From Galbitalea sp036491035 (lineage in GTDB: Bacteria > Actinomycetota > Actinomycetes > Actinomycetales > Microbacteriaceae), in the NCBI GenBank assembly GCA_036491035.1, contig DASXCU010000091.1:1-64000 (forward strand): 64,000 bases of DNA. Reading direction: 5' to 3'. Positions 23,849 through 33,043 of the stretch are shown here, piece by piece. The notes beneath the pieces are model-generated. The model saw nothing but the letters and a program-made list of their open reading frames with translations, ran no database searches and was not told the DNA's origin. Positions within the stretch are counted from its first letter, which is position 1; every line of letters starts with the position of its first letter. The position numbers were made by a program, and so were the translations under genes.

Positions 23849-24841
23849 TTAGAGCCCGGAGTAGCTGTGCAGCCCGTGGAAGTACAGGTTCACGATCGTG
23901 AAATTGAACAGCACCGCCGAGAAACCGACGATCGCCAGGATGGCCGACCTCGATCCTCTCCACCCTCGTGTCGCCCGCGCGTGGATGTACCCGGCGAAGA
24001 TCACCCAGACGATGAACGTCCACACCTCTTTGGTGTCCCAGCCCCAGTAGCGTCCCCACGCGTGTTCGGCCCAGATGGATCCGGCGATCAGGGTGAAGGT
24101 CCAGAAGACGAAGCCGACGACGATGAGTCGGTAGGCGAGCGCCTCGAGTCGCTCCGCGTTCGGAATGGCACGCACCGACGGCAGGCCGCGGGATTCGCGG
24201 CGCGCCTGCAGCAGCTGAACAATCGACAGCGCTGCTCCCAAGCCGTAGAAGCCCGTTCCGAGCGATGCGACGAACACGTGGATGACGAGCCAGTACGACT
24301 GGAGTGCCGGCGGCAGCGGGACCACGTCGACGTAGAAGTTTGTCGTGGCGACGCCCAGGAACACGAGCACGAACCCGGTGACGTAGGCGCCGAGGAACTG
24401 AAGGTCCTGCCAGAACTGGGTGATCAGGAAGACACCGATGATGATGGCGGTCGCTGTCAGCGTGAACTCGAACATGTTGGCCCACGGCACGCGGCCGGCG
24501 GCAACACCGCGGAACACGGTTCCGCCAACGTGCAGCACCCAGGCCATGACCGTGAAGACCATGCCGAGGCGAGCAGCGAGCGAACGCTTGACCTTGCCGG
24601 ATGCCGTGACCTCGAAACCGGGCGGCGGCGGGCCGGGACGGTCGAGCACGGTTGTCGTCGTGCCGCCCTTGCCCCCGGCTTTCGCCTGCACGACTTCGAG
24701 CGCCGGAGCGGATGCGAGCGCCTTCGCCTCGGACATCCGCTTCGCCAGGTCGTAGGTGAAGAAGATGAACGCGAGGGCGTAGACGAACATGGCCGAGTAG
24801 ATGGCCACCAGGCTGTCGCTGACGAGGGTCGCTTGGGTCAC
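23849..24841 (-). CDS. ccsB: Cytochrome c biogenesis protein CcsB/ResC
   Basis: A 330-residue membrane protein of the system II haem lyase that, with ResB, carries haem outward and attaches it to apocytochrome c. The tryptophan-rich haem-binding motif WGWDTKEVW is intact, with flanking histidines in the helices (VLHVGGTVF, VIHVFVASLGTGFYG). About eight helices are visible. The GTG at 24841 overlaps the resB stop (GTGA), so it is coupled to resB. It is the last gene of the tlpA-ccdA-resB-ccsB operon, which serves the cytochrome bc-type respiratory chain with menaquinone. Confidence 0.96.
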   Translation of the reverse strand: MTQATLVSDSLVAIYSAMFVYALAFIFFTYDLAKRMSEAKALASAPALEVVQAKAGGKGGTTTTVLDRPGPPPPGFEVTASGKVKRSLAARLGMVFTVMAWVLHVGGTVFRGVAAGRVPWANMFEFTLTATAIIIGVFLITQFWQDLQFLGAYVTGFVLVFLGVATTNFYVDVVPLPPALQSYWLVIHVFVASLGTGFYGLGAALSIVQLLQARRESRGLPSVRAIPNAERLEALAYRLIVVGFVFWTFTLIAGSIWAEHAWGRYWGWDTKEVWTFIVWVIFAGYIHARATRGWRGSRSAILAIVGFSAVLFNFTIVNLYFHGLHSYSGL

Positions 24842-26514
24842 GGCTTCATGGTAAGCCCGAGAAGCTGGGAATGTTTCTTCGCTATCTCGGCCACCGCGTC
24901 AGGAAGGCGCGGGTCTTCCCCGCGCGCGAGCCCCGCGTACTCGTAGTGGACCGTGCCGCCCCGGCGCACCGCCTTGATCCACACCCGTCGGCGAGGGATG
25001 AAGAGACCGGTGATGAGACCGAGGAACACCAGGACAGCGAACGTCAGGACCCAGAGCTGCGTCGGGTCGTGGTGGATGTCCAGGCCGACATACCGGACCA
25101 CGTTGGTCAGTTCGATCGTGCCGAGTCCGTCGGGCAGCTTGACCGTTTGACCCGGTCGCATCGAGAGGCCGGGCGTTTTGGACCCGAAACCGGCAAGGAG
25201 CTTCAGCTTGTCCGTGTTCAGCGAGTAGGCGTTCACCGGCTTGCCCGAGTTGAGGCCCAAGTCGCCCGTGTACACCTGGAGCGTCAGGACGGGGTTCGTG
25301 AGCGAGGGGTCGACGGAGGTGGGTGCCGCGCCGCAGGTCGCCTTGCTGCACTCGGTCGGGTAGAAGAAGCCGATCATCCCGATCTGTTTCGCGAGCCCGT
25401 CCGGGATCTTGATGACGCCCTCGCTGGTGAGGTCGGCGTCCTGCGGAAGGAACGGCACGGGCTGCGTGTAGACGACCTTGCCCGCCGGATTGCGCACGGT
25501 CACCACGGGGGCGACACCGTTGCTCAACAGGTAGACGTCGGTGTCTCCGATTCGCAGGGGCGAGTTGACCTTGATGATTTCGTTCGTCGTCTTCTGGCCG
25601 GGAACACTCGCCCGCACGTACGCGGTGTAGTCGATCGCTTCACCGTACGCATTCAGGTTCTTGCGCTCGTAGACGGGAGTGAATTTCGTCACCGTCAGCT
25701 TGTAGGGCTCGAGCGAATCCGGGCTGAACCACCGTCCCTGGCTGATCGAGTCGTAGTTGCTCAGGGTGTTGACGAAGGACTGGCCGACCGGCACGACCTT
25801 CTGCCCGGTCCAGATGAATCCGCCGCCGATACCGACGGAGATCAGGATGCCGACGAGCGCGATGTGGAAGATCAGGTTGCCGGTCTCGCGCAGGTAACCG
25901 CGTTCGGCGCTGGCCGAGTCGCCGTCGAGCACCCGCACACGGTAGCCGGAGCTGCGGAGCAGCTCGCGGGCGGAGTTCACGCCCGCGGCGACGTGATCGT
26001 CGTCCGCTTCCGCACTCGCGGTGCGAAGGAATCCGGGCAGCCGATCGAGTCGCGCGGGTGTTTTCGGCGGCGGCGTGCGCAGCGCGGCGACGTGGTGCAT
26101 CGTGCGCGGGATGATGCAGCCGATGAGTGAGATGAACAGCAGGATGTAGATCGCCGAGAACCAGACGGACGAATAGGTGTTGAAGACGCCGAGGGAGTCC
26201 AGCACCTTCGACCATCCGGGGTTCGCCGCCTTGTACTGGATGACGCCGTTCGGGTCGGACGTCGTCTGCGGTACGAGCGATCCGGGGACGGCCGCAAACG
26301 CGACGAGCAGCAGCAGGAAGAGCGCGGTGCGCATGCTGGTGAGCTGGCGCCAGAAGAAGCGCAGGTAGCCGACGAAGCCGAGCCGCGGGTTCGTCACCTC
26401 CGGAACGGGGGAGTCGAAGTGATCGGATGGGCGGCGCGGGTCCGTCTCTGCGGATGTCCCCGCATCCGCGCTGCGGGTCGGGCTGTTCTTAGAGGGCCGT
26501 CTGTCCGAAGCCAC
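24838..26514 (-). CDS. resB: Cytochrome c biogenesis protein ResB (Ccs1)
   Basis: A 558-residue partner of CcsB. The N-terminal part has a helix after LTSMRTALFLLLLVAFAAVPGSLVPQ (typical ResB start), then DSLGVFNTYSSVWFSAIYILLFISLIGCIIPR, a third helix (NLIFHIALVGILISVG), a long outer domain, and a last helix (WVLTFAVLVFLGLITGLFIPRRRVWI). Length fits actinobacterial ResB. The GTG at 26514 overlaps the ccdA coding end by 26 nt. Two cysteines in the outer domain (PTECSKATCG) might form a disulfide. Confidence 0.95.
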   Translation of the reverse strand: MASDRRPSKNSPTRSADAGTSAETDPRRPSDHFDSPVPEVTNPRLGFVGYLRFFWRQLTSMRTALFLLLLVAFAAVPGSLVPQTTSDPNGVIQYKAANPGWSKVLDSLGVFNTYSSVWFSAIYILLFISLIGCIIPRTMHHVAALRTPPPKTPARLDRLPGFLRTASAEADDDHVAAGVNSARELLRSSGYRVRVLDGDSASAERGYLRETGNLIFHIALVGILISVGIGGGFIWTGQKVVPVGQSFVNTLSNYDSISQGRWFSPDSLEPYKLTVTKFTPVYERKNLNAYGEAIDYTAYVRASVPGQKTTNEIIKVNSPLRIGDTDVYLLSNGVAPVVTVRNPAGKVVYTQPVPFLPQDADLTSEGVIKIPDGLAKQIGMIGFFYPTECSKATCGAAPTSVDPSLTNPVLTLQVYTGDLGLNSGKPVNAYSLNTDKLKLLAGFGSKTPGLSMRPGQTVKLPDGLGTIELTNVVRYVGLDIHHDPTQLWVLTFAVLVFLGLITGLFIPRRRVWIKAVRRGGTVHYEYAGLARGEDPRLPDAVAEIAKKHSQLLGLTMKP

Positions 26515-27238
26515 TGTTCACCGCCGCTCCGAGCTCAGACATGAACTGCTGCCACAGTCCACTCACCATCAGGATTCCGACGGCGACAAGAAGCGCGCCG
26601 CCGATGATATTGACCACGCGGATGTGGCGCCTCAGAAACGCCATTGATCCGGTCACCCAGTTGAGCCCGAGCGCGACCAGGAGAAACGGGATGCCGAGGC
26701 CGAGCGAGAAGGCGAGGCCGAGGAACGCTCCGCGCCAGGGATCGGCACTGTTTGCGGATAGCGAGAGCACCGCGGTCAACGTCGGACCGATGCACGGCGT
26801 CCAGCCGAGACCGAAGATGATGCCGAGCAGCGGCGCCCCGGCCAGCCCGGTGGCGGCCGTCCACCCGGGCTTGATGTTGCGCTGCAGGAACGAGAACTGC
26901 CCGATGAAAACGAGACCCATCACGATGACCAGCACTCCGGCGATGCGGGTGATGAGGTCGAGGTGCGATTTCAGCAGGAAACCGGCCCCTCCGAGGATCC
27001 AGTTGTAGGCGATGAAGACGATGGTGAATCCGAGCACGAAGAGCGCGACGCCCGCGACCATTCGGCTGCGCCGCGGACGATCCGCCTCCGACGTGAAGCC
27101 GCCGATGTAGCCCAGGTAGCCGGGGACGAGCGGAAGCACGCACGGCGACGCGAACGCGACGACACCGGCGGCGATGGCAATGGCCAGGGCGAGCAGCAGG
27201 TTGCCGCTCTCGATAATGGGAATCACGCTCGTCTGCAC
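26489..27238 (-). CDS. ccdA: Thiol-disulfide membrane transporter CcdA
   Basis: A 249-residue membrane protein that passes electrons from cytoplasmic thioredoxin to the outside, keeping apocytochrome c reduced. Six helices are visible. The two essential cysteines lie in FASPCVLPLVPGYLGYIGG and LGWTPCIGPTLTAVL, as in CcdA. The GTG at 27238 shares one base with the tlpA stop (TAGTG), so it is coupled; longer in-frame starts would overlap tlpA. It works with the TlpA-like protein encoded just upstream. Confidence 0.95.
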   Translation of the reverse strand: MQTSVIPIIESGNLLLALAIAIAAGVVAFASPCVLPLVPGYLGYIGGFTSEADRPRRSRMVAGVALFVLGFTIVFIAYNWILGGAGFLLKSHLDLITRIAGVLVIVMGLVFIGQFSFLQRNIKPGWTAATGLAGAPLLGIIFGLGWTPCIGPTLTAVLSLSANSADPWRGAFLGLAFSLGLGIPFLLVALGLNWVTGSMAFLRRHIRVVNIIGGALLVAVGILMVSGLWQQFMSELGAAVNSGFGQTAL

Positions 27239-27828
27239 TACTGCCCCTCGGCGATCACGCGATCGATGAGGGCCGTCAGGATGGATGACTGCTCCACCTC
27301 GCCGGTGACGCGCGCGGCCACGCGCCCGTGCTTGTCGATGACGAGCGTCGTCGGCACGGCATCCGGCGAGACATACGCCGAGTACGCGTACTGCACGTTG
27401 ACCGTGTTGGTGTCGATCATCGACGGGTAGGTCACCTTGTGCGTCGACTCGAAGGTCAGCGCCGTGGGTGCCTGGTCGTAGACATCGACGCCATAGAAGG
27501 GAACGCTGCCCTTGTAGTGCGTGTACGCCTTCTCCATCTGTTTCGCCTCGACGCGGCATGGGCCACAGGAGGCGTACCAGAAGTTGAGAACGTGAACCGT
27601 GCCTGCCAGCTGCGAGCTGTCGATCTTCTTGCCCGTGTCGAGAACCGAGGTATACGACATGGCGGCCTTGCGGTCCGCGACCGGGATCTCCTTGTACGCG
27701 CCCGAACCGGACACATACCCCGTGTCAGTGCCGTCGCTGTTGAAGGTCGGATTCTCGGTGCAGCCGGCGAGCGCCCCGACCGCCATCGTGGCAGCGAGGA
27801 CGACGGTGACAATGTGGCGAGTTCTCAC
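27238..27828 (-). CDS. TlpA-like thioredoxin lipoprotein
   Basis: A 196-residue membrane-anchored thiol oxidoreductase, probably the ResA/CcsX partner that reduces the CXXCH of apocytochrome c. The lipobox ALAGC gives Cys23 as anchor. The thioredoxin active site is NFWYASCGPCRVEAKQ, with Cys88 and Cys91, and the cis-Pro region is SPDAVPTTLVIDKHG. The GTG at 27828 overlaps the TGA of the upstream phosphatase gene, so it is coupled. Reducing power should come from CcdA, encoded next. Confidence 0.94.
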   Translation of the reverse strand: MRTRHIVTVVLAATMAVGALAGCTENPTFNSDGTDTGYVSGSGAYKEIPVADRKAAMSYTSVLDTGKKIDSSQLAGTVHVLNFWYASCGPCRVEAKQMEKAYTHYKGSVPFYGVDVYDQAPTALTFESTHKVTYPSMIDTNTVNVQYAYSAYVSPDAVPTTLVIDKHGRVAARVTGEVEQSSILTALIDRVIAEGQ

Positions 27829-28460
27829 ACGGCTCCCAGGTCGACGGCGGATGCCTGCAATGCTGCCGCAGGATCCTGATAGTCGACCTCAGCAAAAGTC
27901 GAACCGTCGCGCACGAAGCTGGTGATGGACGAGAGCGAGCACCGGCGCTTCCGCGGGTCGTGGAACAGGCGCTCACCAGCTAGTGTGCGGTGTGCCATCC
28001 AGATCGGGAGCTGGTGACTGACGAGTACGACCTCGCCGGACGGGGTGGCATCCCACGCGAATGCCATCACGTCGAGCATGCGCGCCGCGATTTGTTCGTA
28101 CGGCTCACCCCAGCTGGGCTTGAACGGGTTGCGCAGCTTCGGCCACAGCCTCGGATTGCGCAGCGCCTTCGCGCCGAATCCGGCCGTTCCCTCGAAGAGA
28201 TTCCACGGCTCGATCAGGCGCTCGTCAGTGAGAATGTCGAGTCCGAAGTTTGCCGACCACGGGGCCGACGACTCCTGTGCCCGCTGAAGCGGGCTCGAGT
28301 AGAGCCGAGTGATCGGATGCCCGACCTTCGAGTCTGCCGCGGTCTTGGCCATCCGCTTCCCCAGGTCGCTGAGCCCGAAATTCTCGAGCCGACCGTAGAG
28401 CACGTGGTCGGGGTTATAGACCTCACCGTGGCGCACGAGGTGTAACAGGTCGGCAGGCAC
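27825..28460 (-). CDS. Histidine phosphatase (phosphoglycerate mutase-like)
   Basis: A 211-residue acid-phosphatase-fold enzyme. The catalytic RHG is in LLHLVRHGEVYNP, the second Arg in YSSPLQRAQESS, and the late His in VLVSHQLPIWMAHR. Its substrate is unknown; a similar gene often opens the cytochrome c maturation operon in actinobacteria. GTG at 28460 is preferred over TTG at 28466 because TAAACT ends exactly 6 nt before it, placing the transcription start on the codon. It overlaps tlpA by 4 nt and is the first gene of the operon. Confidence 0.92.
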   Translation of the reverse strand: MPADLLHLVRHGEVYNPDHVLYGRLENFGLSDLGKRMAKTAADSKVGHPITRLYSSPLQRAQESSAPWSANFGLDILTDERLIEPWNLFEGTAGFGAKALRNPRLWPKLRNPFKPSWGEPYEQIAARMLDVMAFAWDATPSGEVVLVSHQLPIWMAHRTLAGERLFHDPRKRRCSLSSITSFVRDGSTFAEVDYQDPAAALQASAVDLGAV

Positions 28461-28466
28461 CCCCAA

Positions 28467-28494
28467 AGTTTAGTTGCCCGTAGCTGACTAAACT
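28467..28494. promoter_or_regulatory. Mirror-image divergent -10 boxes of the phosphatase operon and aspS
   Basis: AGTTTA (28467-28472, TAAACT on the minus strand) and TAAACT (28489-28494) form the arms of an inverted repeat AGTTTAG...CTAAACT. The first lies 6 nt from the GTG at 28460, the second 8 nt from the GTG at 28503. Both transcripts should be leaderless or nearly so, and both polymerases would compete for the same 28 bp. Confidence 0.75.
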
Positions 28495-28502
28495 CTTGGC
28501 CT

Positions 28503-29834
<1,332 letters not shown>

Positions 29835-29969
29835 CCCGCCTTCGGGGTACACGACGCAGGACAGGCAGAACCTTCTATGGCCCCCAAATGGGTCACGTGC
29901 AATCACCGCGAGCCGGGCGTACCGTCGAAGGACACCAGCGGTTAGAGGTACCGCGCGGAGAGGCACCCG

Positions 29970-30218
29970 ATGAATAACGACGATTCCGACTACGACGCGG
30001 AGTGGGATCGGTCCCTCTTCACAGCCTCGATTCCGGTTGTCACACGTTCAGGCGCGACCCCGGATGACGACTGGGAAGCGCGCTATTCCGAGGACACCAC
30101 GGGCTATGTCTCCGACCCGCTGACCACATCGTTCACCGACCTGGATCTCGGTCCGGCGCTCCTGAAGCTCGGCGAGACCGCCGAGTGGGCCTCGCTCGAG
30201 GACTGGCTGGACGCGTAG
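29970..30218 (+). CDS. Small acidic protein of unknown function
   Basis: An 82-residue acidic protein (DDSDYDAEWDRSLF, EARYSEDTTGYVSDP) with an amphipathic C-terminus (LLKLGETAEWASLEDWLDA). No membrane segment or known domain is seen. The ATG at 29970 has GGAGAGG 7 nt upstream, an excellent ribosome site, which supports it as a real gene. It stands alone between aspS and the convergent Dabb gene. The 135 bp before it hold no other gene. Confidence 0.65.
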   Translation: MNNDDSDYDAEWDRSLFTASIPVVTRSGATPDDDWEARYSEDTTGYVSDPLTTSFTDLDLGPALLKLGETAEWASLEDWLDA

Positions 30219-30223
30219 CTCGG

Positions 30224-30523
30224 CTAGAACTCGAAGTCGATCGCGGAACGCTCCCGAGTGAGCGAGCGCACGATCGACTTCACCTTTTCGTGCTCCGGAT
30301 GACCCTGGTAGGTCTCAAGGTCGGCGGTGTTTTCGAAGTCGATGAGAAGGACCACGTCCCAGTTGCCGCTCGTCTCGTCCACGTCGCGCCCGAGCGTGAG
30401 CGAACGGACCTCGGGGATGAGCCCCGGAAGCGGTCCGAACCCGGCCGCGAGCTGATCGAACGCTGCGGCCTTTTCCGCCGCATCCTCCGCCATCAATTTC
30501 CAGGTGACGATGTGCCTGATCAT
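30224..30523 (-). CDS. Dabb (stress-responsive alpha/beta-barrel) domain protein
   Basis: A 99-residue ferredoxin-like protein. It begins IRHIVTWKLM and ends NWDVVLLIDFENTADLETYQGHPEHEKV, the two signature strands of the Dabb family, whose members dimerise; some catalyse cyclisation or bind small molecules. Role here unknown. The ATG at 30523 overlaps the stop of the glutaredoxin-like gene (ATGA), so the two are coupled. Confidence 0.9.
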   Translation of the reverse strand: MIRHIVTWKLMAEDAAEKAAAFDQLAAGFGPLPGLIPEVRSLTLGRDVDETSGNWDVVLLIDFENTADLETYQGHPEHEKVKSIVRSLTRERSAIDFEF

Positions 30524-30777
30524 GCGGTTGCCTCCAGTAGTGCTCCACGAAGGCGGTCGGGGTCGACTCGCCAGATGTTGTGTACCGAGCCATTGATGAG
30601 CACGACGGGGATCTCCTCGACGTAGCGATCGTAGAGTTCGGGGTCGTCCAGGATGTTCGTCTCCACGAGTGCGACCGCGGGCAGTTCCCGAAGGACTCCC
30701 TCGACGACAGCGCGGGCGGCGTCGCAGAGGTGACAGCCCGGTTTCGAGAGCAGCGTCACGGTCACGATTTCGCTCAT
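30520..30777 (-). CDS. Glutaredoxin-like protein (DUF836 type)
   Basis: An 85-residue thioredoxin-fold protein with the redox motif KPGCHLCDAAR near residue 15 and the cis-Pro region VEEIPVVLING. It is probably a small cytoplasmic thiol-disulfide exchange protein; partners are unknown. The ATG at 30777 follows TAGGGT by exactly 6 nt on the minus strand, so it is probably leaderless. The Dabb gene follows with a 4-nt overlap. Confidence 0.91.
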   Translation of the reverse strand: MSEIVTVTLLSKPGCHLCDAARAVVEGVLRELPAVALVETNILDDPELYDRYVEEIPVVLINGSVHNIWRVDPDRLRGALLEATA

Positions 30778-30837
30778 GGTCCAACCCTAGGCGGCGGGGC
30801 CGCCGTGCGCTTCCGCCCACCTGCCTAGACTGTTCGG

Positions 30838-31632
30838 GTGCCCGCCCCCGCGTCTGAGACAGCGATCGATGCCCCGATCATCGCCTTCTTCGACGTCGAT
30901 AACACCCTCCTTCGCGGAGCCAGCATGTTCCACATGGCCAAGGCGGCCCAGCGCGCGCACATCATCAAGGCTCGGGAGATTATCAAGTTCGGCTGGCACC
31001 AGGCCACGTTCCTTTTCGTCGGTGAGAATCTGCGCCAGCTGGGGTCGATCAAGGATCGAGCCGTCCAGATCATCGGCGGTCACACCGAGGAAGAACTCCG
31101 CGGGATCGCCAATGAGATCTTCGATCGCGACATCAAGGACCGGCTCTGGCCGGAGACCGTCGGCCTGACTCAGGAACACCTCGCCAAGGGCCACCAGGTC
31201 TGGCTGATCAGCGCCACCCCCCGGATCGTCGGCGAAGTCATCGCGGAGCGGCTCGGGTTGACCGGCGCGCTCGGCACCGAGTTCGTGACCGAGGACGGCG
31301 TCTTCGAGGGAAGCTTTGCGGGCGATGTCCTGCACGGCGAGGAGAAGGCCGTCGCCGCTCGAGATCTCGCGACGAGACTCGGCGCATCCCTCGCGGACTG
31401 CTGGGCGTATTCCGATTCACGCAACGACATCCCGCTGCTGAGCCTCGTTGGACACCGCGTCGTGGTGAACCCCGACTCGCGACTCGAGAAGCACGCGAGA
31501 GCCCACGACTGGCCGATCCTGGAGCTCAAACGCGCCAGCATCAAGGAAGCACGTCGGCGGGTGCAGCGCGAAGCACGGGAGTCGCGGGCGCCCGAACCAA
31601 AGAAAAAGCGCCGGGCGAAGCCCAGCGCTTAG
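30838..31632 (+). CDS. HAD-IB family hydrolase (SerB-like phosphatase)
   Basis: A 264-residue haloacid-dehalogenase-fold enzyme. Motif I is FFDVDNTLLRG with the nucleophile Asp, motif II SATPR, motif III the Lys in HGEEKAVAARDL, and motif IV YSDSRNDIPLL. It resembles the HAD-IB phosphatases fused to or near lipid acyltransferases, but the substrate is open. The C-terminus is very basic (PEPKKKRRAKPSA). GTG at 30838 follows TAGACT by exactly 6 nt. Its last 27 nt also form the terminator stem of the opposite bS22 gene. Confidence 0.92.
   Translation: MPAPASETAIDAPIIAFFDVDNTLLRGASMFHMAKAAQRAHIIKAREIIKFGWHQATFLFVGENLRQLGSIKDRAVQIIGGHTEEELRGIANEIFDRDIKDRLWPETVGLTQEHLAKGHQVWLISATPRIVGEVIAERLGLTGALGTEFVTEDGVFEGSFAGDVLHGEEKAVAARDLATRLGASLADCWAYSDSRNDIPLLSLVGHRVVVNPDSRLEKHARAHDWPILELKRASIKEARRRVQREARESRAPEPKKKRRAKPSA
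31601..31630 (-). terminator. Terminator of bS22 inside the HAD gene
   Basis: On the minus strand AAGCGC (31630-31625) and GGGC pair with GCCC and GCGCTT (31611-31606) around a 3-nt loop, with TTTCT following. It lies about 45 nt after the bS22 stop. The sequence codes for the last residues of the HAD phosphatase on the other strand. Confidence 0.75.
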
Positions 31633-31674
31633 TTCCTGTTCGCGACCGCGAGAAGAAGCACGTACTTGTTGCAG

Positions 31675-31773
31675 CTACTTCTTGTTGCGACGCTGGTGGC
31701 GTGTTTTGCGAAGCAGCTTGCGGTGCTTCTTCTTAGCCATGCGCTTGCGGCGCTTCTTGATGACGGAACCCAT
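31675..31773 (-). CDS. Small ribosomal subunit protein bS22 (AURKAIP1/COX24 domain)
   Basis: A 32-residue, extremely basic protein starting MGSVIKKRRKRMAKKKHRK, nearly the same as the bS22 protein known from mycobacterial 30S subunits. It is expected to bind 16S rRNA near the decoding centre. The ATG at 31773 has AGGTGA just upstream. In mycobacteria the same order, proC, HTH protein, bS22, is found. The leader contains three overlapping hairpins (31797-31829), and a terminator follows the gene. Confidence 0.95.
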   Translation of the reverse strand: MGSVIKKRRKRMAKKKHRKLLRKTRHQRRNKK

Positions 31774-31796
31774 AAATCACCTGCCTGAACTGATAC

Positions 31797-31829
31797 GTCC
31801 CGAAGGACGAAGACTTCGTCCCGAGGGAC
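31797..31829 (-). promoter_or_regulatory. Overlapping hairpins in the bS22 leader
   Basis: GTCC-CGAA-GGAC (31797-31808), GACGAA-GAC-TTCGTC (31806-31820) and GTCCC-GA-GGGAC (31818-31829) share bases, so forming the middle hairpin excludes the outer two. They lie 24-56 nt before the bS22 start, between it and the upstream HTH gene. Such a switchable leader would fit autoregulation of a ribosomal protein, but this is inference. Confidence 0.5.
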
Positions 31830-31877
31830 ACGGACCCACCGGTCCGGTCAGAACCGCGGAAGACACAAAGAGTTACT

Positions 31878-32069
31878 TTACCCCACGCGGGAGTCGGGCG
31901 TTTCAATGGCCGCCTCGACGGCCGACTCCGGGATGCGGAACGAGCGTCCGAACCGGACAGCGGGCAGGTCACCGGAATGCACGAGACGGTAGACGGTCAT
32001 GTTCGAGACGCGCATCATTTCCGCGACCTCGGCGACCGTCAGGAAGCGCACGCCGGACAGGTCAGCCAT
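31878..32069 (-). CDS. BldC-like helix-turn-helix DNA-binding protein
   Basis: A 63-residue MerR-type HTH of the excisionase/BldC class. The motif FLTVAEVAEMMRVSNMTVYRLVHSGDLPAVRFGRSFRI covers the helix-turn-helix and wing almost completely. In Streptomyces BldC controls development; the close relatives next to bS22 in other actinobacteria have unknown targets. The ATG at 32069 has AGGGG 8 nt upstream; a GTG at 32105 would add 12 residues. The region before it is AT-rich and may hold its promoter. Confidence 0.93.
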   Translation of the reverse strand: MADLSGVRFLTVAEVAEMMRVSNMTVYRLVHSGDLPAVRFGRSFRIPESAVEAAIETPDSRVG

Positions 32070-32195
32070 CGCGTTTGCCCCTTGCTCAAGATTGTGCAGC
32101 TCCACGCTGTGTGACTGGAGTGCTAAATCGTAAATATAGGGGCAGAAGTGACTGCGCGTCTAGCGCCCCGAGGAGGGGATGCCCGCGCGATTCGC

Positions 32196-33020
32196 TCAGC
32201 CAGCCGCGAGCTCCTTCGTCCGCGCCAGCGCCGCCGCCGTCGCGCGGTCGAACAGCGACTTCAGGTCCGCCGACTGCAGCACCTCGATGGCCCGTTCCGT
32301 CGTGCCCTTCGGACTCGTCACCCTACGGCGGAGTTCCCCCGGTGCGACTCCGCTTTCGACCAGGAGTTCGGCGGCGCCCTGGAACGTGCCGTTCACCATA
32401 GTGGCGGCTTCGTCGGCGCTGAATCCGAGTTCGATCGCGGTTCGCGTGAGTTCCTCGATGAAGTAAAAAACGTAGGCCGGACCCGAACCGCTGATCGTGC
32501 CGAGGGCGTCGATCTTGCTCTCCGGCACCTCGAGCACAGTGCCCACGGTCTCGAACAGGCTTCGGACGACGGCGAGCTCGTCGGCGTTGGAGCGAGTTCC
32601 CGCGGCGACGCCGGTGACCGCCTTCCCTACGACGGCGGGGGTGTTGGGCATGGCGCGGAGCACGGAGCCGGAAACGAGCGACTCCATGGTTGCGATGGTC
32701 ACCCCGGCGGCCACGCTCACGACAATGGCGTCGGCGTCGAGGTCCTCCGCGATCTCACGGAGCAGTTCGGGCACCATGGCCGGCTTCACCCCGAGGAGCA
32801 CGACGCGAGCGCCACGCACAGCCTCGCGGTTCGCATCCGGCGTCTCGGCGAGCGCGAACGACTCGACCTTCGCAGAACTGAGGGGACGCGCTTTCTCGAC
32901 CGTGCGATTGGTGACACGGATGCGGCCGTCGACCGCGACGTCCGGTCCGGTGAGACCGGAGAGAATCGCGCCACCCATCGAGCCGGTACCGAGGATCGTG
33001 ATTGGGGGAAGGCTAACCAT
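32196..33020 (-). CDS. proC: Pyrroline-5-carboxylate reductase
   Basis: A 274-residue NAD(P)H enzyme for the last step of proline synthesis. The N-terminal Rossmann motif is ITILGTGSMGGAILSGL, followed by VLLGVKPAMVPELL, RAMPNTPAVVGKAVTGV and the C-terminal dimer signature TISGSGPAYVFYFIEELT...ELGFSADEA. The ATG at 33020 lies 7 nt after TAGGAT on the minus strand. The promoter is shared with the divergent CDF gene through a palindrome. Confidence 0.96.
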   Translation of the reverse strand: MVSLPPITILGTGSMGGAILSGLTGPDVAVDGRIRVTNRTVEKARPLSSAKVESFALAETPDANREAVRGARVVLLGVKPAMVPELLREIAEDLDADAIVVSVAAGVTIATMESLVSGSVLRAMPNTPAVVGKAVTGVAAGTRSNADELAVVRSLFETVGTVLEVPESKIDALGTISGSGPAYVFYFIEELTRTAIELGFSADEAATMVNGTFQGAAELLVESGVAPGELRRRVTSPKGTTERAIEVLQSADLKSLFDRATAAALARTKELAAG

Positions 33021-33027
33021 GAGGCCC

Positions 33028-33037
33028 ATCCTAGGAT
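33028..33037. promoter_or_regulatory. Palindromic -10 shared by divergent proC and CDF gene
   Basis: ATCCTAGGAT is a perfect palindrome that supplies TAGGAT as the -10 box on both strands. It lies 7 nt before the proC ATG and 6 nt before the CDF ATG, so only one polymerase can occupy it at a time. Confidence 0.75.
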
Positions 33038-33043
33038 TGAGCA

